A DNA stretch of 41,586 bases from Temnopleurus reevesii (lineage: Eukaryota > Echinodermata > Echinoidea > Temnopleuroida > Temnopleuridae), in the NCBI GenBank assembly GCA_036244855.1, contig BQKZ01000348.1:97122-138707 (forward strand), in the 5' to 3' direction. Shown here one piece after another: positions 22,719-34,547 of this stretch (positions are counted from its first letter, which is position 1; every line of letters starts with the position of its first letter). The translations under genes and the position numbers were made by a program. The notes under the pieces were generated by a model. That model was not told the origin of the DNA. It did no database searches and saw only the letters and a program-made list of their open reading frames with translations.

Positions 22719-24595
22719 AAGGTCATGTATTTCATATTGTTTTACAGAAAATAGATTGCTTTGTATTTGAGATAAAAATAATAAACGTCACTTTGAATTG
22801 AATAAAACAAAAAGCCTAATGCTAAATTTTCCCATTTATGGGCAATATTATGTTTGCAGCACGCATCGATTGTTATGTGCGCTTAGTACACCAATAGTTT
22901 GATTAATTGATTTTATTTTTCGTCACAAAAAAGATACAATACAAAAATACAACTAGCAAAAGTGGAAATATAACATTATAAAAAAAACAATTGACAACAC
23001 AGTGCAAAACAAGAATAATAAACAAAAAGAAATGTAAAGAGTAGATGAGCTAGAAGACGGCTGGAAAGCCTGTAATCAGCCGCACTTATATAGTGCTGCT
23101 GGTCTTCCATGGGGACCAGTAGAAGTAATGTTTTATTCTTGAATAAACAAGAAAGAAAAAAAAACGTCCAAAGGAGATACTCTGGTATAACCCGAAATGT
23201 GTGACAGGCTTTTGAAGATGAGATGCTAAGGCCAATCGTACTATCGTTCTTACCGAGGAAACATCATCAGGCCGAGGGTCTAATCTAACCAAACAAGTTT
23301 GATATATCTTCTGGATTGGTCACCGGTATGGAAATAAGGTGTTCAGACCAGAACACTGCGAAACTCTTGTTTTGTTTCTTTTTGTTACGAATTGGTCGCT
23401 GGATTTAAGAACATAACATCGAAATAATAAATATTTTCGTAATCAGTAGAGAAAATGGAAGAGAATGACGCAACATTGAAGACCAACTCGGGCTCGCGAA
23501 AACTAGAAAATGCTTCATTCATTTAACTGATCATGCTGATGGGAGTTTTGGACAGTTAGTGTGACCATGGAAGTGGTGGCGAATATTTGGTTGCAACTAG
23601 CTCACACCGTGCATTAATTTCCTATAGCAAAGTACATGTGTACATGTTTCCCTTTTAATAGATTCGGTTTTCTGTGGGTTTAAAATGCACCAAAAGTATA
23701 TAAGAATGAGACATGCAACGGAATTACAGTTTTATCGCTAACATTAAAACACGTAAATTTTCAGCTGAACTTTGCAAGATTTTTTATCAAAATGGTCAAA
23801 TGTTCAATAAATCTTTTTGAAATTTCCCTGTACATGCGCGAACCGTGGAGGGCTCTGGGGACTCTTGCCACCCCCCCCCCCCCCCCGGTCAGCGCCCAGG
23901 TCACTAGTTACGGAGAGCTACATTTTAGTTAAAAGGGTGTAAAAAGTGCTGGCGGGGTACCAATGTGAGCCGATCACGCTGACGGTCTTTCTTTTCATTG
24001 TCAGGCCATCGAGGGGAGGGTTCTAAATCCTTTAAAAACTCATTAATCTATGTAGAAATCGCAAACATTCGATAAGGAAATTATCTGATTGCGTAGTGTT
24101 GAAATAAGAAAAAAAATTCTGGAAGGACAAAATATCAATTTCCGAGAAACTGCTTCTCTGAATACATAATCTCAAGTGATTTATTCGTAGTCTCAAGGGA
24201 TTCATCTGCAATGTCAACCTCGTGAGGAATGGCTGACGATAACTCTTTACATGCTTGAACAGGTGCATTCGAAATGCAATCAAAATCATAAGTTACAGGG
24301 TACACGGTTAGCAGGGTTAGGTAAAATGTTATTTAGAGTTTTATACTTGCCCTCTTTTGGAAACCTTAGCGTTTCTCTAAAATGTTATATATTACAAAGC
24401 AAAGAGAACACTTCAGATATTTTGAATGTTAGGTTTATGGGTATGCACAGGGAGGAGGGGGGGGGGGGGGTACGTATGTTCCAAATACAGGAGAGAAGGA
24501 TCCAATTCTTGCCCCCTGTCCTTTTTGTACTCATACCCTGAAAACATGTTATGTTTTTCCAGCATATTTTGTGTACCACCAGCAATGTTAAAATA
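22719..24595. other. non-coding stretch
   Basis: Contains poly(C) at 23871-23886, preceded by gcgcgaaccgtggagggct, which resembles gcgcgcaccgtggggg at 28496. Poly(G) lies at 24457-24470. No gene is recognised. Confidence 0.4.
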
Positions 24596-24710
24596 ATGAT
24601 AATGATAATCCATATAGCCCATGTATCCAATCTGCGGAGTGCTCAAAGCGCTTTGCACTATTATTATCCTGGCTTTAGCCCGGCTTACATTATGCGCACA
24701 AAGCATTTCA
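24596..24710 (-). mobile_element. SINE-like 3' module, minus orientation
   Basis: In reverse complement it reads gctaaagccaggataataat, then gcaaagcgctttgagcactc, then gctatatggattatcattatc. This matches module for module the element at 34126-34345, including the trinucleotide tail. Confidence 0.65.
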
Positions 24711-25649
24711 AGGAATAAATATTGCCTTTCGCCTTAGCCGAGGGTGAAAACATTGCAGTGTGTTATGTAGTCACATGTATACTCTGTATCACGCTCTTCA
24801 CATGCTCCCACCAAAAGCCTAGGGTCTGTGCTTTCAGACTAATTAAGTAGCGATAGAGGAAAAATAAAAGAAATAGTGAGTCTGTGGGAGGGGGCATTCA
24901 ATGCCCTCTAATTAATACTACATAATATGGTGAATGTGTCGTGACACTTCGATACCATAACTTGATTTAAACATTTACAGTGTGAACGCCTCTGGGTCGA
25001 GATGAGCTGGTTTGGAGTAAATATGACGGAGGTGGATTGAGGTATTGTCTAGGTAAATAAAAGTTTCACCCTAAACATGTCAAAACCAAAGCAATATCCC
25101 CTTGTCGGCACGACTTAGCCAAGAAATGATTTAGCTCACATCTGGTTGCCAATGAAGCCGCAGAACTTTGGGTATTGTAGCTGGCTGGTTAGGAAATGAA
25201 TATCAGTCTACATGGTGTCCCTTAAGTACATCAATAACAGGCAACGTGTGTCGTGAATTGTGTGACCAGTGGCCAGTAAAAATTGCAATTAATTACACAT
25301 CTTAAGTACATGAATTCCCATAGAGTTACGATTAATAAATTGTGATTCTTGACCAGAGACGAAGTGTCTGTGACTCATCCATGACCCAAATTCTATAAAC
25401 CATATGGCACAGTGTGGGGGACCACGGGAATCGAATTTTTCGCCTCGGACCCGGGACGTGGTTAAGTTCGTAAACATGAATGAAAAGGTTGTCTCTCTGA
25501 TGTTCGAGCTTTAATCCTGGAATATTGAAGTCTCAAACATCACGTCGTTGTTGGTTATACGACCTTCGCTACCCAGAAGACAAACGTTGTGTCCTAGTTA
25601 AAAAACTTCAAGTCCCAATTCGCAAATTCCAGGACCTGTGTTGGGATTT
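24711..25649. other. non-coding stretch
   Basis: Nothing recognised. A weak B-box-like aattcgattcccg occurs on the minus strand near 25430 without a matching A box. Confidence 0.4.
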
Positions 25650-25798
25650 ATAAAGCTGTGCGTAGATCTACGTATGACTCTACGACCGACTGGAGACGCC
25701 CTTTTCCGGTGCCATTCAGCGCATTGGACTTACATTTAGTGAAAGGAAGGGTAACCAGTCGTTCGCAGAGTCGTACGTAGATTTACAAACAGCTTTAT
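25650..25798. mobile_element. 149-bp MITE with 35-bp inverted termini
   Basis: The left end starts ataaagctgtgcgtagatct and continues through acgtatgactctacga. The right end is its inverse with a few mismatches (tcgcagagtcgtacgtagat to cagctttat). Inner ccgactgg/ccagtcg also pair. The central spacer is about 50 bases. No transposase is seen. Confidence 0.7.
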
Positions 25799-28140
25799 GA
25801 TCCACCACCCGGGTTGCAAAATTCACGACGTGCAAGGTCTGTTGTTGAGTGTCCTTCAAAGCCACCGTAATCAGCAGATGGAAGATGGATACAGTTGGAG
25901 GTTCACAGGAGCAATGGGAAGGCTTTTATATTATTCTTTTTGGCGGTAAACCGTTTGATGATTTGTCTACTCTGCAATTGATTAATCAAAGTGAGTCATT
26001 ACCAACGCTCAGCGAAATGGAAAGGTGGGCAACATTGCAAAGTGTTTTTGTAAGATGCGCGTCTGAACACATTTTTTTTCATCTGTTCGTCTGATATTGT
26101 TTTCATGATTTTTTATAGTTGATGTGAAAAAATCACTAGAGAATCTGAACAAAATATTTCATCGTCATTAGCTAAAAGATGCAAGATATACCAGTAAAGT
26201 GTAAGAACAACACCTGAATTTAATTGAATTTATTAAGAAGGTGATATTTTTAGCATACATTGATGTTGCAGAAAAGCAGGTCTTTAAATTCCATTTTGAT
26301 GTTACATTAAAACTAATTTATTTCATCGCTGGTGTTGACCGATCACATTCCCAGCGTTGCACATCATTAACACCCAGTCATTACATAATAATGTATATTA
26401 CTGACCAGGTTAAGATACACAGGATAGTGCCGGTGTTTGATCAAAACGGCTTTCAGTTTCGACACGTCGCAGGTGTAGCATAGAAAATATGACCTAGGAT
26501 TGGGTTGCGAACACGGTTTTTTTTTATTATAGGATGGGATGGACTAATATACAACATGACGAAATGAAAACCATGCAGTCGGAGAGTTGGTTTGATGCTC
26601 TCTTCATTAGTCTTCTCTGGCTCTTGTCTATGATACAGGAAAAGTGCGGGAAAATAAAGGGTTTACATCAGCAGTTGACGCAAAAGCGAAACTAAAAACA
26701 TGATCTAACGTGACCTAGACCAGAACATGAAGTGGCTTCCCCTAATTGAAAGTTGCATAACTTTTTAGCCATTCAGAGAGTCCGGGATAACATTTATATT
26801 TATAGGACATACGCAAAAAAAAAATTACCCGGCAATTGGATTCAAACACGCGCGAATCAAACACGCATATATTTCTATTCCAATAGGAGCATTCCAACAG
26901 CCTTACTTGAGGTGAAAAATGCTGTTTGATAAACAAAAGTTAATGACCCTATCACAACATCCATAAAGTGCAGCACATTATGGATTATGTTTTTCCGAAA
27001 TGATTTAACGTCATTTAATTTTTTCATCACAACCCTCTGGTCGAAAATCAAGAGTCCGATTGAAGACGGCATATTTTGTATACATATAGTTTTCTGTTTT
27101 TAATCGAAGATTATCTTAATCATTGTAACAAAAGAGGGTCCCTGTACTTTTCGGATGAATAAAGTCAATTAAATCTGCGGCTGTGTTAGTTTCAGGAGGT
27201 GTCGTCTGTTAGTTTCCTATCATCCATTTTATCAAATTATTCACGAGGTTTAAACGGATCGACTCCGGCAGTACGAAGAGTTGAGCATTCATCGGAGTAA
27301 GCACATTAAACATTGATACACGGTGTCTACTCCTCGATTAGATCGATATTACCAAGCTATATGACATAATGGTGCGATAAAATCCCTGTATTATGATTGG
27401 GGCGAGGCGTTTGGGGCGGGATGGGGGATTCCCTTCATTGGTAGTGCATGGAGGCCCGCTCCTGTAATCAATCACTTCTGTGCTGGAAGAACTTTTTAGT
27501 ATTCTGCATCTTTTTCTTCTTCTCCTTTTTCGTCGTCGTTGTCGTCGTCGTCTTCTTCTTCTTCTTTATCTTTTTCACCTTATTCTTGTTTTAATCCAAT
27601 TATCAGTTTATTAGTTTTCTGTTTTGTATATTCATCTATTTTATGCATTTCATAATTAAAATTCTTTACGTTCACTCAATCTGTGCTAAGAAACGTATCA
27701 ACTTTATAAAACCAATCACTGTGTCTATTATATTCGTTTTATTCATTCATTCCGTTTTGTTTGTTCCATTTAAGTTATTTGGTATGATATCTACTTAATT
27801 TCTACTTCCTCGACGAAATATTTGTGACCCTTTCCTCCACTACCGATACATCTTGACGTCCCGCAGTCCGTTTACTTTCTTCATATTGTTTCTCAGTACA
27901 TCAAATGCTGGCAGATGTGTTGATTTCTCAGAATTTAGTCAATAAAGTCCTACGTTTAGTTATTTTTGTAAAATTATTTTCTGGCAGATGGGTGGAGCTT
28001 GATTTAGTATTAGATCGTGACGTGCCAATATGAGGGCAGAGCGTGAAAAATAACTATGAATATCTTTAGTAGATGTGAATAGAGAGAAACATTTCGACAT
28101 TGGAGAACGGGTGGCTGACGAATCGTGTAAGTCAGTGGAT
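25799..28140. other. non-coding stretch
   Basis: A TCG/TTC-rich microsatellite lies at 27505-27575 (cgtcgtcg, cttcttctt). The remaining sequence has no gene or repeat that I can identify. Confidence 0.4.
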
Positions 28141-28143
28141 GTA

Positions 28144-28192
28144 AGTGTGTGTGTGTGTGTGTGTGTGTAGGTGTGTGTGAGTGTATGTGTTT
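28144..28192. repeat. GT microsatellite
   Basis: gtgtgtgt run with gtaggtgtgtg and gtatgtg interruptions. Confidence 0.9.
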
Positions 28193-28489
28193 GTCCTTTT
28201 GAATTTGACGGAGAAGATACAAATGTGTGTACGTTTATCTGTGAGAGCTTAGTGTGAAAATGTATTATATTAAATAATTTGCCTCTCAGAAAGAGCTTTT
28301 TTGCTCTGTTGAATAATAGAGATTTTATTTTGTTTTAGCATGGGACGAACTAAATCAATTTCTGCATATGATTAGCATATTTGTATAACCAACCACGTTT
28401 ATAAATCCATGGTATATGATACCGGATTGATCCTCGTAGTGGTTTTCAATCTTGTTGTTTTTTTCTCCCTTCTTCCCCTCTAACCCCTC

Positions 28490-28680
28490 ACCAGGCGCGC
28501 ACCGTGGGGGGGGGGGGGGGCTTTGGGGGCGCTAGCCCCCCGGGTCAAAGCCAGGGGGGCGCCAAAATTTGTTGACTAAATGCGCTTATAAGGGGGCGCC
28601 AAAGGGACAGGGGCGCCAAAATTTGTGCTCAGCCCCCCCCCCCGGGGGGCGCTCAGGGGTGCGCCAAATTTTAGCTGATG
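28490..28680. repeat. GC-rich repeat with poly(G) and ggggcgccaaaattt units
   Basis: Fifteen G at 28506-28520 are followed by three diverged copies of ggggcgccaaa-att-tg and a cccccccccggggggcgc palindromic core. The block is far richer in G and C than its surroundings. A related start (gcgcg-accgtgg) occurs at 23836. Confidence 0.6.
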
Positions 28681-28756
28681 ACCTTCCTATACGGTTAAGA
28701 TGTTATTTGACTATTCCCATGTATTGTCCGATATGTTTTGATATGTTTTCCTCTTT

Positions 28757-29005
28757 TTCTACGGGCCTTACATAATCGCGTATCAGTCATTGAGGGAATC
28801 AACTTGACTCACGTGTACACTTTTTCGATTGGTTCTCAAGTGTACCGCTGCCAGGCCTTCGAAATCATTTCAACTGCTCTCTCTCTCTCTCTCTCTCTTT
28901 CACCCTCTCTCTTCCCCTTCTCTCTTTCACCATTCAGTCTCTCTCCTCCCCTCTCTTTCTCTCTATCTCTCTCTCTCTATCTCTTTCTCTCTCTATCTTC
29001 TCTCC
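28757..29005 (+). repeat. repeat unit with CT microsatellite tail, copy 1
   Basis: The conserved head (gggccttacataatcg, cattgag, aatcaacttgac, cttcgaaatc) is followed by about 130 bases of CT-rich microsatellite. The head matches the unit at 29615-29890. Confidence 0.65.
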
Positions 29006-29614
29006 ATGACTAACTTTCTTTTTATCCAATTTGTCCAATGTTTACAATTCTAAAAATAATTAGAAAGTTGGTACTTCTGGTGTTCCATGAATGGTTTAAG
29101 AGATGCATAAAAACATACTGACAGCTACCTTTGATATTCTAAAATTGTTTAAAGAACCTTTTGTATCATCTTGAGCTCGTTGAAACTTCTTTTTTTCAGA
29201 AGCACTTTTGTTTTCTCGAAGGCCTCCTATAAAGCACAGAAAGGTTCCCATTTGCACTTTCCCCCAAGATTGTGTTTCACAATTCGCATGCACCCAATCA
29301 AGTTTTCTCTAACTTCGTTTATTCCTCATATGCCAACCTCATCACTCGACAGACGATAGGCATGATATGCGTACGATTTTATTTGGGAAAATAATGCCAA
29401 CCTGTATATTGTTCTATAAGAACACATATAATACTATTGTTTTTTATCTCCTCTTCACCGGACCAAACAGATAAGTCACTTTCAAATCGTCTGATTTTTT
29501 TTACAATGATAAAGCTTGCACTATGAAACTGAGTATCAAGAACCTCATTTACTTCCTTAATGCTCCGACTAGAAGTCATTACACTTTCTTAAAATATCGG
29601 ATCATATTGCATGG

Positions 29615-29818
29615 TGGGCTTTACATAATCGAGTGCAATTCATTGAGATCAACTTGACTAGCACCATGGAAGCTAGTAGAGTAAATATCGTCATGCTCAC
29701 ACGTACTTTCTCGATTGCTCCTCCAGTGTTCAATGACAAGGCATTCGAAATCCATCCAACACTTACTCTATCTCCCCCCCTCTCTCTCTCTCTCTCCCTC
29801 TCTCTCTCTCTCATCGTC

Positions 29819-29861
<43 letters not shown>

Positions 29862-29890
29862 TTTATTATATCCCCCCTCTCTCTCTATCT
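29615..29890 (+). repeat. repeat unit with CT microsatellite tail, copy 2
   Basis: The head (gggctttacataatcgagt, cattgag, atcaacttgact, cattcgaaatc) is followed by a CT run. It lies about 857 bases downstream of copy 1 in the same orientation and carries an extra roughly 35-base segment (agcaccatggaagctagtag and following). Confidence 0.65.
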
Positions 29891-31799
29891 ACTTATCTCC
29901 CTCTATCTGTCGATAATTCCATTTTCCTTTCCCCGTCGTTCCTTATCTATATTTTCGCCTATAATATTTGCTTCCCAGATCGGAAAAGATAACAAATATA
30001 CAAAGATAAAAGCAAAAGAGATAAATATCCTATAAAAAAAAAACGTGTATGAGAATGTTTTAAGGGTAAAATATTGGACATATTTATGATGGATGGTGTA
30101 ATCAACCAGTTATGTGAAGGTAATTGTGGAAGGATTTATTTTCAGATGAGAAAAATATTCGTTTGCTTAGTGACAGAAGAGGGAAGTTGGTTTAATTTAT
30201 TCGTGTTTTAATTGGGGATGTCGTGTCAAAATCTGATAATCCTATAACAACCAGCTTCATTGAAATGCACCTCACATATACCAATGATTAAAATAATAAC
30301 GCTAATGAAACATTTCTTTTTATAGCGCATATCACAATCATGCAAAAGTCCCACATCGTTAGCGACATCGCATTCTACCTTGGGAGTGGTCTGTTCACCG
30401 TCATCTGATAAATGTTAATAATATGTAATGAGTTATCTAAGCACGTATTTTGACTGAGCATTGGTAGACATAATTGAGTCTCATTGCAACATCTTTGATT
30501 GCCTTCTTTGAGCATGCAGTTTAACGTCTGAGGAAGCCGCGACATATCGTTTTATGGCGACGAGATGGCTCCATTTATTTTCAACTGACTGTACATAACT
30601 TCAGACTTTTTCCTGATTCGCTGCAATAATGTCTTCAATGTCATCACCTTATTCATGTTCTTTTACTGTCAAAATCTGGGATCCCTTTCGACTACATGAC
30701 CATGATGATTTCAATTGGCCTCGGGAGGGAGGAAGTTTGAGCCAAAGAAGAAAAATCCACGACTGTTAGTTGCCGTCTCAATCTCAAGCCTTCTTCCGTG
30801 GTCTAGTGGTCAGGATACTGGGTACCCGGGTTCGATTCCCAACGGACCGGACATGTAGCCTATTCAACGCTCATGTTTGGCAGATTTGACTAATCGTGGT
30901 TGATGTTGCCGTAATTACGTTGGTTAAAATTTGGACAACCTCTTATCCAACAATTTAACAATTTCCTCTTTTTTTGGGGGGGGGGGGGGTCTCTTAAGTC
31001 ATGCGAAACGATTGCGTAATACGGCGAATGCTTCATGGTACATGCCGGATGAACCTAAATCATGAACTTTTCTCTCAATCACCCTTGAAGGGGAAGATGA
31101 AAATGAAGGTCAACAGGTCCTTGATGATTCTTCATTCAAACGTTCCCACTTCAATGTTGTCCCACAGGAATATGTTTTGTCCAGGGGTCTCATCCTAGAA
31201 ACATATTCATGCATCGGCACCAAAAAGTTCAGTCTCACACTTGCGTTAATAGCCAACACACACCTAGGAGTCCATATAAACAAATACATGCAGGGGAGAT
31301 GTTTGACTATTGATATATAGGTACGTCGATCGCAATACGAACGAACGTAGGGTTGCCAAGCATCTTCCATGAATTCAGTAAATAGTACGGTACACTCTTA
31401 AAATGCGCTTCTTATTCCCTTAAGGCTGACTCACACCTTTGAGTTTTTAGCCTGCATTGACCCATCGGGTTTGGAATTTGGAATTTATTCATTTGAACGT
31501 CATCGACATATACAGCCACCATTTTGTTCTGATTACATTTTTTCATATGCATTGTGTTATGTCAAACAAATTATACAAAATAACGAAAACGAAATATTTG
31601 TTTAATAAAAAAAAACGCTCCCTGGACGCACAAAGATGCAGGTCATACGATGGATTGACGTTCGGCGTACGATCCTTGACTGCATACCTAACTTAAGTCC
31701 ACCGTCTGATCAGTGTATACTGTGCGCTCGGTGAAAGTTTAAATTTTCAAAAAAAAAAAAAAAAAAAAACGCTGGGCCAACGCAGGCTAAAAATGCAAT
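29891..31799. other. non-coding stretch
   Basis: Contains a truncated tRNA-like sequence (30795-30846), poly(G) at 30976-30989 and poly(A) of 21 at 31749-31769. A diverged inverted pair (ttttagcctgcattgaccc at 31447 and cgctgggccaacgcaggctaaaa at 31770) suggests a MITE spanning roughly 31424-31800. Confidence 0.4.
30795..30846 (+). pseudogene. truncated tRNA-Glu-like sequence
   Basis: An A box tggtctagtggtcaggat and a B box gggttcgattccc are nearly canonical for eukaryotic tRNA-Glu, and tccgt...acgga form part of an acceptor stem. Only about 52 bases separate the ends, so the anticodon arm is missing. It is either a decayed tRNA gene or the head of a SINE. Confidence 0.5.
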
Positions 31800-31925
31800 T
31801 TGATAATAATAATTATGCGTTCTTATATAGCGCCTCACACTAACTTTATCAGTCGTCTCTATGTGCTCTACAATGTAGTATAATTACCCTGGCTTTTCAA
31901 AGGTGCATGTAGTCGTCCATTATAT
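31800..31925 (-). mobile_element. SINE-like 3' module, diverged
   Basis: In reverse complement it contains gccagggtaattatac, gtagagcacatagag and ggcgctatataagaacgc, followed by an ATT-rich tail. This is the same order of motifs as at 24596 and 34126, but more diverged. Confidence 0.45.
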
Positions 31926-33780
31926 GAAATTCTGGTTTCCCAATTAAAGGTTCATGAGTCATCAAAATTGACTTTTCCCAATCAAATTAATTTTGTCGTA
32001 ATCAATTTGAATTTTGAATGCATTCCACAAGAATAATCAAATGAACGAAAATTAAGCATATGAGAAACTGAAATATACGGAACATCCTAAAAATTAATCG
32101 GTAAAATTAATAGAAAAATAAGTAATTTTTCATATGTCTAATATACAAAAATGAAATACGGTATCGTACGATCGTTTGTATTTTGTGCATTTCTTTGCTT
32201 AAAGTACACATTTAACCACGACATAGAAAGGCTTTCGCTTATCTGTCTATAAATCAAACGTTGAAATCAAAATGTATGAATTCAGAAATAATAGATCTTG
32301 CTAGATTCCAACTAAAAGAAAAAGTGTGCCAAATATTCATGCCGCAGTCTCTCAGCTTTTCCTTTTCCATTTTCCATTTTTATCACTTAATCGCATTTGG
32401 GTTTGTGTGTGAAGAAATAGCAGTACTAAGTAATACTTTTAGAATAGCCTAGATAAGAGAGGGAGTAGAGCCTGAGTTCAAACTTAGACGAATATGATTC
32501 CGACATTTTACGATTTAGACATCGCCATACCGTAATTCGTAAATTATTACATGAATTTTAAAGCCAATACAGGGAGGACGTTGCAAATATTTTCCAATTT
32601 CAGCAAAGAAGTCGTGAATGAGCTGTGATTATATGGAAGGGTATATAGATTTTTATTTGCAATGAAATCATGTCATATTTCGAAGTCCTTAAAACAATTT
32701 ACGACAGCCTCACAACATTTTGCAAGCATTTAAGACAAACGATTGCCTTTTAACGTCAAGTGTCGATGAGGCTAAAGATAATTAATTAATGATTTATCTG
32801 ATATAAGATCATTATTTGTATCTTATGATTTCAATTTATATAAACGTATATGATCATTCCCCATCTTTTCTCAAACGAATATGAGAATGTTCAAGTTGCC
32901 AAGTCTTCCCCATCTGCCGCGGGCACAGCTCGGATGAGGTAACGCACTTGACCAGAACACATTGTCGCATTATCCCTCGTCAAACTAAACACGATTCATT
33001 CTTAACCTAGTTTCACCATGGAATCGAGAATAATCGTCTCCAAGAGGGGGTTTGAAAAACACCCCGGGAACAAGCTTTAAGAATCAGACACATATTTGCG
33101 TGAAGGTTCCGTCACAAATTTTTGTTTAGCCAACATCTTCCCAGTATTCATTAAATTTGACGGACGGTCTTAATACGGATGAAAGACTCGCACCTGACAA
33201 TAACACGCTATATTCATACGTCTAACGTATGCTGAAGATACCCAACGTCAGTCCATCTCTCTCCTTAATTATGCGTTTAAGGATCGTCTTTCAAATTTTA
33301 TAAACGCTGGAAGACTTTAATTATAGCCAAGGTGTGGCAGATCCTCGATAAACAAATGCCAATCGAACTTATTTGACGATTGGCAGAAAATGCAGGCAAG
33401 ACGTCTAGCTGATATTGAATACGTAGACCTACGCTGGTTATGCACACATGGTAGCATCAGCAACTAATCTCCCCTTTGCATTTATGCGCATATGGGCTAT
33501 TGAATAGATCAATTTACGCTGAATATACGCTGACTACTAACGAAATATGTGACTGAGTCTTTAGCGAGGATGCATGGAAGTGTGAGGAAAGAGATTTCCA
33601 TAGATAATAACTTGGAGATTGTGCAGCGAGATAAAGAATTTTGAGGATTTTGTCTACGAAAGTAATAGTATACGCTCATGATATACAAGTTGTTCAAGAC
33701 ATGTATAAACATGGTACTTTGACCCCTCCCCTCCCCAAAGAAAAAATGTACATTCTTTAAAAAACACCTTTGCAATTTAA
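31926..33780. other. non-coding stretch
   Basis: AT-rich. Diverged cgtcttt/ataaacgct motifs at 33200-33320 resemble those at 19260-19400. No exon is recognised. Confidence 0.4.
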
Positions 33781-34036
33781 CCATAAGTTGGAAACATTTT
33801 ATAATAGTGGATTTTCGAAAATGATGGACGGTGGCTTCTCGACGGGAGAAGACGAGTGCGCGTCTGATGTGTGCAATGAAAGATGCGCAGACACTCAAAA
33901 CCACTCGTAAATTGTCGGTATTTTTTTGGATTGAAAAATCTAATCTAAATGATATTAGTTTATTGGAGGCCACTTTAAAAATTGGTCTGATCCGGGTATT
34001 TATAATACTGTTCAACTCTTTGTATATCGGAATCAA
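33509..34036 (-). other. unrecognised 175-codon open frame
   Basis: One of the longest unbroken frames in the window. The product is basic and rich in I, S and F, with no domain I recognise. It overlaps a local duplication and lacks clear splice signals. Its homologous copy (34346-34508) is interrupted. I consider it probably chance. Confidence 0.12.
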
Positions 34037-34127
34037 GATGATTAGAAAATCATTTTACGAAGAGGAAATAGTGATCCACAAAATAGTGATCCATATTGAG
34101 TATTGAGAAAGAAAACCGAATGGCACC
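33783..34127 (+). repeat. local duplication, copy A (long form)
   Basis: Two blocks, 33783-33822 (cataagttggaaacatttta) and about 34001-34127 (tactgttcaactctttgtat onward), match 34346-34508 closely. They are separated here by about 180 bases that copy B lacks. Confidence 0.8.
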
Positions 34128-34345
34128 AGGGGCGNTCAGCAAGAAATTCATCCACATTGTGCTGCACTCAACCCAGGTGAGGTGAATGGGTACCTGGCAG
34201 GAATATTAATTCTTTGAAATGCCAAGTGCGCCGTGAATGGCTGCCTAGCTAAAGCCATGGTAATAATAATGTAAAGCGCCTTGAGCACTCAGCAGAGTGG
34301 ATACGTGCGTTATATGGATTGCATCTATTATTATTATTATTATCA
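34126..34345 (+). mobile_element. SINE-like repeat with ATT tail
   Basis: The body contains ttcatccacattgtgctgca, ccaggtgaggtgaatggg and gcgccttgagcactc, ending in ttatatggattgcatc and (att)n. It lies exactly between the two copies of a local duplication. One ambiguous base is at 34135. Related modules lie at 24596 and 31800. It has the look of a common marine-deuterostome SINE; I recall similar sequences in sea urchin DNA but cannot verify this. Confidence 0.65.
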
Positions 34346-34508
34346 TAAGTTGGAAACATTTTATTATAGTGGATTTTCGAAATTGGTAGTACTGTTCAAC
34401 TCTTTGTATATCGGAATCAAGATGATTAGGCAATTATTTTACGAAGAGGAAATAGTGATCCACAAAATAGTGATCCACAGTGAGTATTGAAAAAGAGAAC
34501 TGAATGGC
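34346..34508 (+). repeat. local duplication, copy B (short form)
   Basis: About 160 bases matching both blocks of copy A, joined directly at gaaattggtagtactg. Confidence 0.8.
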
Positions 34509-34547
34509 ACTTACGAAAGAGATAAAACGAAGAAATCATTGAATGCA

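Noticed and set aside
25400..25460. B-box-like sequence on the minus strand
   Set aside because: No A box at a suitable distance and no cloverleaf.
28738..29053. Leu/Ser-rich frames of 74-91 codons
   Set aside because: Translations of the CT microsatellite; the same applies to the frames at 29602-30035.
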